From Gammaproteobacteria bacterium (GTDB lineage Bacteria > Pseudomonadota > Gammaproteobacteria > HK1), in contig JAJECB010000373.1 in the NCBI GenBank assembly GCA_022822245.1, positions 1 to 8,956 on the forward strand: a DNA stretch of 8,956 bases. The letters are read 5' to 3'. The notes below the pieces were generated by a model, which saw only the letters and a program-made list of their open reading frames with translations, did not search any database and was not told where the DNA came from. Positions 1-5,450 of the stretch are shown here, one piece after another (the first letter of the stretch is position 1; the number at the start of each line of letters is the position of its first letter). A program made the position numbers and the translations under genes.

Positions 1-406
1 CGCGGTCGATGACGAGGAAGCGCTGGGGGCGGTCCACGAGCAGCGGGTGGTGCCAAGTCCCGGCCCGATAGTTCACCCCCTGGCTCCCTGACGCCCGGAA
101 GACCCGGACCCCGGCCGGTTCGGGGGTGGAAGCGACCACCACCCACCAGTCGTGCTGGTCGATGGAAACGAATGCCTGGCTGCCGAGCGGGTGTCGCTCG
201 AGCATCGCCGCCTCGAGCGGGCGGGGCCGGCCGAGAAAGAAGTTGACGAGAACCCGGGCGCCGTCACCGAGGAGCTCCGGCTCGAAGAGGTCGTGCACCC
301 GGGTGGTGAAACCGTCGTTGATCTCGAGCCGGTTCGGATGCGACGCGTCGATCACGTCGCCGAACGGCGCGAACGCCTCGCGGCCGAGCGGCCGGGGCTC
401 AATCAC
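1..406 (-). CDS. allA: Ureidoglycolate lyase (AllA), C-terminus cut by the window edge
   Basis: This enzyme splits ureidoglycolate into glyoxylate and urea, the last step of allantoate breakdown in the cytoplasm. I translated the minus frame from the GTG at 406 and it stays open to the edge (135 codons, about 160 in the family). Hallmarks seen are LGREAFAPFGDVI at the N-terminus, INDGFTTRVHDL, ERHPLGSQAF in the middle, and GVNYRAGTWHHPLL followed by FLVIDR, which match the cupin-fold AllA family closely. About 25 C-terminal residues should lie to the left. The GTG start overlaps the end of allantoicase by 8 bases (399-406). No strong SD precedes it, only GGGA about 9 bases upstream, so translational coupling to allantoicase is likely. 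No upstream in-frame ATG is available. The family call is firm; the exact start is slightly less so. Confidence 0.92.
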   Translation of the reverse strand, partial: MIEPRPLGREAFAPFGDVIDASHPNRLEINDGFTTRVHDLFEPELLGDGARVLVNFFLGRPRPLEAAMLERHPLGSQAFVSIDQHDWWVVVASTPEPAGVRVFRASGSQGVNYRAGTWHHPLLVDRPQRFLVIDR

Positions 407-1364
407 GGCGGGACATCCCGAACGCGCGGATCCGCGAGATGCCGCCGTCCGGATGGGAGTTCACCTTGATGTGGGTGACGGGCGGGCCGGGATCGATCGG
501 GAAGCGATGGATCCGATCGGCCCCGAGCGGCTGCTCGGCCAGCAGATCCGGCCAGAACATCGCCTGGGTGACCAGCGCGTCGTCGTACATCGCCGGCATC
601 TCCGCCGCCTGGACGGAGACCGCGGCCGGATAGTTCCCCTTGAAGTGCCCGGTGTCGATCTCGATCTCGTCCACCGCTCCGGGCACCCCGAGCCCGATGA
701 TGATCCACTCGTTGCCGGGCACCCGCCGGCGCGCCGTCTCCCAGCCGTCTCCCATGTTGACCCCGCGCCCGGCCATGATCACCGCTTCCGGGTTGCCGTA
801 GTGGGAGTCGGAGACGGCCACCACCCGCCCGCCGTTCAGCAGCGCGGAGAGCTCCAGGCGCCCGCCCGGCTCGACGTTCGCCTGCGGCCGGCCGATGACC
901 CGGAGCCGGGCGAGGCCCCCGTCCGGGTAGATGCGAAGACGCACCCAGCGAAACACGGTGGCCTGGTCCGCGCACTCGACCGTCTGCTGCGCGTCCCCCT
1001 CCAGGCTGAGCTCCGGCGTGAGCGGCAGCCAGTCGCGGGAATCCGCCGCCGGACACTCGTCGCCGGTGGCGCCGTCGAGGACCGCGCCGGGGGGGTAGTT
1101 GCCGGTGAAGTGCCGGGTATCGAGCTCGAATCGGAGCACCCGGCCGGGCACCGCGAGACGGACGACGCACCAGTCGAAGCCGCCGCCCCTCCGCCGGCGC
1201 GACTCCCAGCCGTCCATCCACTTGCCGTTCTCGTCGAAGCGGTCGGCATGGAACTCCGGCTCGGAGTCCTGGATGAGGCGCGACATGGGTGCGAAGAAAT
1301 CGTCGCTGCAGGCCACCGACTCGGCGCCGAGCCGGGCGCTCGCGAGATTGATCCCTCGGTACAT
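399..1364 (-). CDS. alc: Allantoicase (allantoate amidinohydrolase)
   Basis: This enzyme hydrolyses allantoate to ureidoglycolate and urea and feeds the overlapping lyase gene. The 321-residue product shows the duplicated allantoicase domain. GKWMDGWESRRRR (48-59), LDTRHFTGNYPPG (81-93) and IYPDGGLARLRVIG (145-158) in the first half are mirrored by NMGDGWETARRR (203-214), IDTGHFKGNYPAA (236-248) and HPDGGISRIRAFG (304-316) in the second. Length fits the family (about 330). I chose the ATG at 1364, preceded by GGAGAGGA, over an in-frame ATG at 1436 that also has GGGGAG upstream. The 24 extra codons are unconserved, about 10 of them end in A or T (rare elsewhere in the gene), and they would contain the 1389-1413 inverted repeat. 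The gene precedes allA with an 8-base overlap. The spacer to the upstream amidohydrolase is 274 bases, so a promoter of its own is possible. Confidence 0.94.
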   Translation of the reverse strand: MYRGINLASARLGAESVACSDDFFAPMSRLIQDSEPEFHADRFDENGKWMDGWESRRRRGGGFDWCVVRLAVPGRVLRFELDTRHFTGNYPPGAVLDGATGDECPAADSRDWLPLTPELSLEGDAQQTVECADQATVFRWVRLRIYPDGGLARLRVIGRPQANVEPGGRLELSALLNGGRVVAVSDSHYGNPEAVIMAGRGVNMGDGWETARRRVPGNEWIIIGLGVPGAVDEIEIDTGHFKGNYPAAVSVQAAEMPAMYDDALVTQAMFWPDLLAEQPLGADRIHRFPIDPGPPVTHIKVNSHPDGGISRIRAFGMSRRD

Positions 1365-1388
1365 GCGGTCCTCTCCGGCCGAAGTTCC

Positions 1389-1413
1389 ACCGGCGACGGC
1401 ACGAATCGCCGGT
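1389..1413. promoter_or_regulatory. Perfect 8-bp inverted repeat upstream of allantoicase
   Basis: Arms ACCGGCGA (1389-1396) and TCGCCGGT (1406-1413) are perfect complements around a 9-base loop. The element sits 25-49 bases upstream of the chosen allantoicase ATG, just above its SD. It could be an operator for the alc-allA pair or a hairpin in the mRNA leader. In 70% GC DNA such a repeat can also arise by chance. The rest of the 1365-1638 spacer is GC-rich, and I see no convincing -35/-10 pair in it. Confidence 0.35.
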
Positions 1414-1614
1414 CGCGGTGCCCTGCGTCCTCCCATCGGATCTCCCCGAGTGCGGCTGGTGGGCGGCTCCGCGGACGTTCCCGGATGCGAAGTCTATCCC
1501 GCCGGGACCAGTTTGCCGCTTGCCTCGATGGGGCCGCTGACCCGATTGCGCCGCGCGCGTGCACCGGCGCGACACCCGGCGAGACCCGCCCGCGGCCGGC
1601 CCGCCGCACCATTC

Positions 1615-1633
1615 GGCGCGGCGCCGGCGCGCC
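1615..1633 (-). terminator. GC hairpin just after the amidohydrolase stop
   Basis: Arms GGCGCG (1615-1620) and CGCGCC (1628-1633) flank a 7-base loop, beginning 5 bases beyond the amidohydrolase stop codon in its direction of transcription. No T-run follows, so this is at best a weak or Rho-assisted terminator, and such palindromes are common at this base composition. It would help explain the 274-base gap before allantoicase. Confidence 0.25.
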
Positions 1634-1638
1634 TCCGT

Positions 1639-2481
1639 TCACCTTCCGGGCGGCGCCCAGCCATAGACCCGTTGCAAGGTGCCGCCCATCAGCGCCGCCC
1701 GCTCACCTTCGGTCAGGCGGTCAGTGCGGCGGAACGGCTCCACCCCCTGCTCGTAGGTCAGCAGGTTGACGGCCCGGGTCCAGTCCGTACCCCACATGCA
1801 CCGGTCGATGCCGAAGCCGTCGAAGATGCGGCGGAGGGGATCCCAGATGTCGGGGTAGGGAAAGGGCTCGTGGGAAAGGGTGCACGCACCCGAGATCTTC
1901 ACCATGACGTTCGCGCATTCGGCGAGGGCGAGGAGCCGGGGGAGGTCGGCGAACGGCTCGGACGAAGCGGGCGGCTCGAACGGCTGCCGGAGGCCGAGGT
2001 GGTCGATGACGAGGACCGTGTCGGGGTGGGACCGGGCAAGCTCGCCGGCCGCATCGAGAATCCCCCAGCAGAGCAGGTTGACCGGAAGCGAGTGGCGGGA
2101 CGCGGCGGCGAGGACCCGCCCGATTCCCGGGTGCCCGGGATCGATCGAGACCCCGTGCGCCATCATGATCCGGACCGCGACGGTTCCGTCCCGCCCCGCC
2201 CACTCCGCGATCACCTCCTCGACCGCCGGGTCGGTGGGGTCCACCGGCTTGACGAGCCCGAAGCGGCCGGGGTGCCTGGCGTGGACCTCGAGCGCGTAGC
2301 TCGCGTCGAAGCGGTACATGGAGTAGGGGGAGACCAGCAGGGCCCCGTCCACCCCGACCGCGTCCATCGCGGCCACCATGTCGTCGCCGGTCACCTCCGG
2401 GGGGCCGGCGAGGGTCCCCGCCCAGGGACGGCCGGGGTGGTCGCGCTCGTAGGCATGGACCTGAGAGTCGATCGTCAGCAT
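1639..2481 (-). CDS. COG3618-type metal-dependent amidohydrolase (TIM barrel, Amidohydro_2)
   Basis: This is a predicted hydrolase of lactones, cyclic amides or similar bonds, of the amidohydrolase_2/COG3618 type that includes LigI-like and sugar-lactone hydrolases. The substrate cannot be read from the sequence. Visible in the 280 residues are LTIDSQVHAYERD at the N-terminus (first strand, H9), GVDGALLVSPYS (43-54), VIDHLGL (158-164, H161), MVKISGA (193-199) and MWGTDW (229-234, D232), the usual late catalytic Asp. The usual HxH of strand 1 is QVH here, a variant I recall from a COG3618 subgroup. The ATG at 2481 has AGGGA about 10 bases upstream and puts the barrel strand right at the N-terminus. 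An ATG six codons earlier (2499) has no SD. The gene lies upstream of and co-directional with alc-allA and diverges from the cysteine hydrolase, suggesting a role in ureide or related nitrogen catabolism (inference). Confidence 0.86.
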   Translation of the reverse strand: MLTIDSQVHAYERDHPGRPWAGTLAGPPEVTGDDMVAAMDAVGVDGALLVSPYSMYRFDASYALEVHARHPGRFGLVKPVDPTDPAVEEVIAEWAGRDGTVAVRIMMAHGVSIDPGHPGIGRVLAAASRHSLPVNLLCWGILDAAGELARSHPDTVLVIDHLGLRQPFEPPASSEPFADLPRLLALAECANVMVKISGACTLSHEPFPYPDIWDPLRRIFDGFGIDRCMWGTDWTRAVNLLTYEQGVEPFRRTDRLTEGERAALMGGTLQRVYGWAPPGR

Positions 2482-2539
2482 GGCTCGCGTCCCTGGCATT
2501 GCGGATGCGCATCTTGCGGCGAGACCTGGGCCGGGATCA

Positions 2540-2619
2540 ATCGGAATCGACCCGATGACGCGGGCGTGACGAACGCGTGAGGGGCGGCGGAAATCCGGGT
2601 TCGGTCATGCGGGTATGAT
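2540..2619. promoter_or_regulatory. Divergent control region with a candidate -10 box and small inverted repeat
   Basis: The 174 bases between the divergent amidohydrolase (start 2481) and cysteine hydrolase (start 2656) must hold both promoters. On the plus strand TATGAT at 2614-2619 is a good -10 match 37 bases before the cysteine hydrolase ATG, but no recognisable -35 lies 16-18 bases upstream, so an activator may be needed. A short inverted repeat, ATCGG (2540-2544) and CCGAT (2552-2556) with 7 bases between, lies near the middle and could bind a shared regulator. On the minus strand only weak boxes are seen. This is suggestive, not proven. Confidence 0.27.
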
Positions 2620-2655
2620 GGAAGCCGGGTCGTCACTCATCGCAAGGAGCCCTTC

Positions 2656-3291
2656 ATGGCGGACGTGTACGAAGAGCGGAGCTACGCCCAGGTGCCCATC
2701 GGCTTCGGCCACCGGCCGGGGATCGTGGTGGTCGACTACCAGGTGGGGTTCACGGATCCGCAGTACGCGCTCGGCGGCGCGCCTCTCGTCATGCGCGGGG
2801 TGGAGAACACGCAGCGCCTGCTCGAGAAGGCGCGCGCGTGCGGCGTCCCCGTCGCCAACTGCTACACCGCCTACCACAACGAGGAAGAGATGCCCTACTG
2901 GAAGGTGAAGGCGGTGCGCGAGACGTTCATCCACGGCCATCCCTGCACCGAGCTCGACCCGCGCATCTACGACCCGGACCACGACATCCGGATCTGCAAG
3001 AGCGCCGGCTCCATCTTCTTCGATACCACCGTCGCCTCGTACTTCGTCAAGCAGCGCGTGGACACGGTCATCGTCACCGGCTGCGTGACGAGCGGCTGCG
3101 TCCGCGCCACCGTGAACGACAGCTTCGCCCACCGCTTCCGCACCATCGTTCCCGAGGACTGCGTGGGCGACCACGACGAGGGGCCGCACCGGGACAACCT
3201 GCGCGACATGTCGCGGCGCTACGCCGACATCTCCGACGCGAACGAGTGCATCGAGTACATCGAGGACTGGCGCCGCCGCAACGCCGCCTGA
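2656..3291 (+). CDS. Isochorismatase-fold cysteine hydrolase, N-carbamoylsarcosine amidase-like
   Basis: This is a predicted cytoplasmic amidase of the isochorismatase/nicotinamidase superfamily. The triad is visible: D27 in GIVVVDYQVGF, K115 in IRICKSAGSIFF and the nucleophile C148 in VTGCVTSGCVRAT. The cis-peptide region just before C148 and the GC.TSGC.RAT pattern resemble N-carbamoylsarcosine amidohydrolase and its relatives (maleamate amidase, ureidoacrylate hydrolase, biuret hydrolase). Most remove ammonia or carbamate from small carbamoyl or amide compounds. The 211-residue length is normal. The start is supported by AAGGAG at 2644-2649, 6 bases before the ATG. It diverges from the amidohydrolase and neighbours allantoate genes, so a ureido/carbamoyl intermediate is a plausible substrate, but this is inference. 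A second cysteine (C143) lies in the active-site loop. The family call is firm; the substrate is unknown. Confidence 0.9.
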   Translation: MADVYEERSYAQVPIGFGHRPGIVVVDYQVGFTDPQYALGGAPLVMRGVENTQRLLEKARACGVPVANCYTAYHNEEEMPYWKVKAVRETFIHGHPCTELDPRIYDPDHDIRICKSAGSIFFDTTVASYFVKQRVDTVIVTGCVTSGCVRATVNDSFAHRFRTIVPEDCVGDHDEGPHRDNLRDMSRRYADISDANECIEYIEDWRRRNAA

Positions 3292-3387
3292 CGGGGCGCG
3301 GCGCGGCGCGGGCGGACGGGGCGGGACCGGGGTCTCTTCCCGCGACCCGCGATGGCTTTCCGCCGCGCCGGTCACGCGGCCGTTCGG

Positions 3388-3422
3388 GTCGCGGGGCGCT
3401 CGGCGCCGGGCGCCCCCGCGAC
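3388..3422. terminator. Strong GC hairpin between convergent genes
   Basis: The left arm (3388-3399, GTCGCGGGGCGC) pairs with the right arm (3410-3422, GCGCCCCCGCGAC) over 12 bp with one bulged C. The loop can close further by two or three pairs to a GCGC tetraloop. It sits 4 bases beyond the stop of the minus-strand dienelactone hydrolase and about 100 bases beyond the plus-strand cysteine hydrolase, the expected place for a bidirectional terminator. No T-run follows on either strand, so Rho-dependent or purely hairpin-based ending is more likely than a classical intrinsic terminator. The remainder of 3292-3425 is non-coding and GC-rich. Confidence 0.45.
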
Positions 3423-3425
3423 ACC

Positions 3426-4304
3426 TCAGGCGAGGGCGGTTTCGAACAGGGCGAGCAGCCGACTCCAGGCCCGCTCCGCCTGCGCCTCGTGGTAGACCGC
3501 GGAATCGGGCGGGCACCATCCGTGCAGGGTGCCCGCGTACACCTCGATCTCGGCCGGCAGTCCGGCGGCGTCGAAGGTCTCGCGGAGCACGTTCTTGGCC
3601 TCCGGATCCTTCTCGTCGTCGTTCTCGGCGATCGCGAAGAGGTAGTGGGCCCGCATCTTGTCGACGAGGAGATGGGGGCTGTCGGGTCCGTCCGTCACGA
3701 GCCGGCCGCCGTGGAACGACGCGCCGGCTCCCACCCGGTCCGGAAACGCCGCCGCGGTCCGCATGGTCATGGAGCCGCCCATGCAGTATCCCGTCGTTCC
3801 CATCTTCCGATCGGACGCCACCGCGTCCTGACCGTCGAGAAACCCGACGAAGGCCCCGGCGTCCCGCACGATGGTCTCGGGGGTCAACGAGCGCATCAGG
3901 GGGAAGATCTTCTTGCGCGTCGCCTCGTCGCGGAACGAGGCGCCCTCGGGGAGGACCGGCGCCCGCACCGAACGGTAGTAGGGGTTGACGACCAGGACCG
4001 CGTATCCGGATTCGGCGAGCCGCCGCGCCATGCCCTCGAATGCGGGCCGAAGACCGAGCGCATCGGGCCAGACCAGCACCCCGGGATGGGCGCCGCTCGA
4101 GGGGTGAACGAAGTGACAGTCCGCGGTGCCGTCTCGTGTCGCCACCTCGACGTTCGTGGCGGTCACCTCGCGCGCCCCGGCCGCACGGGGAAGGAGCATG
4201 GCGAGCCCCGCCCCGGCCGACAGGGCTCCGAACTCACGCCGGGTCAGGTGTCCCGACCGGCGAAGGTACTCTTCCGCTTCTCGGATCGTTCTTTCGTCGC
4301 ACAT
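3426..4304 (-). CDS. Dienelactone hydrolase family protein with Tat signal
   Basis: This is an alpha/beta-hydrolase of the dienelactone hydrolase family, predicted to cleave a lactone or ester. Its substrate is not identifiable. The triad is visible in the 292 residues: C174 in TTGYCMGG, D229 in AIAENDDEKD and H261 in TLHGWCPP. A twin-arginine motif, TRREF (21-25), precedes a short hydrophobic stretch (GALSAGAGLAMLLP) and an AAGA-like cleavage site near residue 44. This indicates export in folded form through Tat, with an unusually long 20-residue cytoplasmic n-region. The core from about residue 50 (DGTADCHF, HPGVLVWPD, NPYYRS, ASFHGGR) matches a subgroup I know from several proteobacteria with the same MCDE-type start. 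The ATG at 4304 is backed by AGGAG 6 bases upstream. The gene lies 109 bases downstream of the tRNA on the same strand, with a hairpin between. Confidence 0.9.
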   Translation of the reverse strand: MCDERTIREAEEYLRRSGHLTRREFGALSAGAGLAMLLPRAAGAREVTATNVEVATRDGTADCHFVHPSSGAHPGVLVWPDALGLRPAFEGMARRLAESGYAVLVVNPYYRSVRAPVLPEGASFRDEATRKKIFPLMRSLTPETIVRDAGAFVGFLDGQDAVASDRKMGTTGYCMGGSMTMRTAAAFPDRVGAGASFHGGRLVTDGPDSPHLLVDKMRAHYLFAIAENDDEKDPEAKNVLRETFDAAGLPAEIEVYAGTLHGWCPPDSAVYHEAQAERAWSRLLALFETALA

Positions 4305-4385
4305 GAGCGTCTCCTGCCTCGAACCGGTTCATATTGCCCGAATGCGCGCAAGTATGGCAGGTAGAAACAGTGCACCGAATGCAAG

Positions 4386-4413
4386 ACCATCGCCTGGAAC
4401 GAACGGCGATGAT
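4386..4413 (-). terminator. Hairpin directly after the tRNA-Arg 3' end
   Basis: Arms at 4386-4394 and 4405-4413 pair over 9 bp (one G-T) around a 10-base loop and abut the encoded CCA. In the tRNA's direction the stem is followed by GTCTTGC, a poor T-run. It may be the tRNA terminator or a 3' processing signal, and it would separate tRNA transcription from the downstream dienelactone hydrolase. Confidence 0.42.
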
Positions 4414-4490
4414 TGGCGCGCCCGGAGAGATTCGAACTCCCGACCGCCTGGTTCGTAGCCAGGTACTCTATCCAGCTGAGCTACGGGCGC
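4414..4490 (-). tRNA. tRNA-Arg (anticodon ACG)
   Basis: This is a complete 77-base tRNA including an encoded CCA (4416-4414). The acceptor stem GCGCCCG (4490-4484) pairs perfectly with CGGGCGC (4424-4418), and the discriminator is G. The D-arm region GCTCAGCTGGATAGAGT, the anticodon loop CTACGAA inside the CCTGG/CCAGG stem, and the T-arm loop TTCGAAT are all canonical. Anticodon ACG reads CGN arginine codons after A34-to-inosine editing, the usual bacterial Arg2-type tRNA. It has its own promoter at 4507-4535 and a hairpin right after its 3' end. Confidence 0.97.
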
Positions 4491-4506
4491 GCGGAGAAGG
4501 GCGCGA

Positions 4507-4535
4507 AGTATCGGGCGGCGGCGAGGGGGTGTCAA
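4507..4535 (-). promoter_or_regulatory. Sigma70-type promoter of tRNA-Arg
   Basis: On the minus strand a perfect TTGACA (4535-4530) is followed after exactly 17 bases by GATACT (4512-4507, four of six matches). Transcription would start near 4500, about 10 bases before the mature tRNA. The stretch after the -10 box is TCGCGCCC, a GC-rich discriminator typical of stable-RNA promoters under stringent (ppGpp) control. That regulatory reading is inferred from known examples. The promoter lies upstream of the divergent phosphonatase gene, whose own promoter must overlap this region. Confidence 0.78.
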
Positions 4536-4607
4536 CCGGACCGGCGCCGGCGGGCGGCCCGGGTGGCCGGCCCGGCGCCCCGTCCGGCCGAATGGAGGAG
4601 ACGAAAG

Positions 4608-5429
4608 ATGCCGATCGCGGCAGTGATCTTCGACTGGTCGGGCACGGTGGTCGACTTCGGCTCGCGCGCACCGGCGGCGGCGTTCGTCGAGGTGTTCCGG
4701 GAGTTCGGCATCGAGCTGACCGTCGCGGAGGCGCGCGGCCCGATGGGACTCGCGAAGCGCGACCACATCCGCGCCCTCGGCCGTATTCCGAGAGTCGACG
4801 CGGCCTGGCGGGAGGCGCACGGCCGTGCGCTCGGGGACTCGGACGTCGAACGCATCCACGACGCCTTCGAGCCGCTGACGGCCCGGGTCGCCGCCCGGCA
4901 CGCGACCCTCGTGCCGGGCATCGTGGAGGTGGCGGAGGAGCTGCGGCGGCGCGGGATCCGGATCGGCTCCACCACCGGCTACACGCGCCCGATCATGGAG
5001 CGCGTGCGGCCGCTTGCCGCGCGCGAAGGGTTCGCGACGGACAACCTCGTGTGTGCCGGGGACCTCCCGGCCGGGCGCCCGACGCCCCTCATGATGTACC
5101 GGTGCTTCGTGGACCTCGCGGTGTGGCCGGCGGCGGCCGTCGTCAAGGTGGACGACACCGCGCCCGGCATCGAGGAGGCGACGGCGGCGGGAAGCTGGGC
5201 GGTCGGGGTCGCGATGTCCGGAAACGCGGTCGGCCTCTCGCCGGAAGAGCTTGCGGGCCTCGACCCGGACGAGACGGCGCGCCTGCGCGAGCGGGCGGCC
5301 GCGGAGCTTCGCGCCGCGGGCGCCCACTACGTCATCGACACCGTCGCGGACCTCCTGCCCGTCGTCGAAGCGATCGACGCCCGCCTCGCGGCCGGCGACA
5401 GCCCTTCCATCCTCCGGACCGCGCCGTAG
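4608..5429 (+). CDS. phnX: Phosphonoacetaldehyde hydrolase (phosphonatase), HAD superfamily
   Basis: PhnX cleaves phosphonoacetaldehyde to acetaldehyde and phosphate, the second step of 2-aminoethylphosphonate use after the PhnW transaminase. The 273-residue product has VIFDWSGTVVDFGSRAP at 6-22 with nucleophile D9. It has the cap-domain MGLAKRDHI (46-54), whose K50 matches the Schiff-base lysine that distinguishes PhnX from other HAD enzymes. It also has STTGYTRPIM (121-130), AGDLPAGRPTP (150-160) and VKVDDTAPGIEEA (179-191) with the Mg-binding Asp pair. The +2 residue after the nucleophile is S11 where Ala is usual. The ATG at 4608 has GGAGGAG 7 bases upstream. The longer open frame reaching into the tRNA is spurious. 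No phnW or phosphonate transporter is visible, so its partner is elsewhere or the substrate differs. It converges on the methyltransferase with a 21-base gap. Confidence 0.9.
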   Translation: MPIAAVIFDWSGTVVDFGSRAPAAAFVEVFREFGIELTVAEARGPMGLAKRDHIRALGRIPRVDAAWREAHGRALGDSDVERIHDAFEPLTARVAARHATLVPGIVEVAEELRRRGIRIGSTTGYTRPIMERVRPLAAREGFATDNLVCAGDLPAGRPTPLMMYRCFVDLAVWPAAAVVKVDDTAPGIEEATAAGSWAVGVAMSGNAVGLSPEELAGLDPDETARLRERAAAELRAAGAHYVIDTVADLLPVVEAIDARLAAGDSPSILRTAP

Positions 5430-5450
5430 GGCGGCTGGACGGCGGGTCGC

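Noticed and set aside
1365..1436. Longer allantoicase N-terminus from the ATG at 1436
   Set aside because: It has a usable SD, but the 24 codons are unconserved and about 10 of them end in A or T, unlike the gene body. It cannot be fully excluded.
126..1769. 547-codon open frame on the plus strand opposite allA, alc and the end of the amidohydrolase
   Set aside because: The translation is a low-complexity Arg/Pro/Ala/Gly sequence with no family motif. The minus strand encodes two clear enzymes over the same bases. This is a GC-bias shadow.
2605..3519. 304-codon minus-strand frame opposite the cysteine hydrolase
   Set aside because: The frame is antisense to a gene with an intact catalytic triad and strong SD. 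It shows no domain and has a Val/Ala/Arg-rich composition.
2838..4364. 508-codon plus-strand frame running through the convergent junction into the dienelactone hydrolase region
   Set aside because: It overlaps real genes on both strands, crosses the strong hairpin, and has only repetitive Arg/His/Pro content.
4414..4490. tRNA-Arg as an integration site of a mobile island
   Set aside because: No integrase is present and no repeat of the tRNA 3' end was found elsewhere in the window. Only short GC matches such as GGCGCGCC near 1626 recur.
4413..4607. N-terminal extension of the phnX frame, giving a peptide like FELPTAWFVARYSIQLSYGR
   Set aside because: It is a translation of the antisense strand of tRNA-Arg, a well-known annotation artefact. 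The phnX homology and SD begin at 4608.
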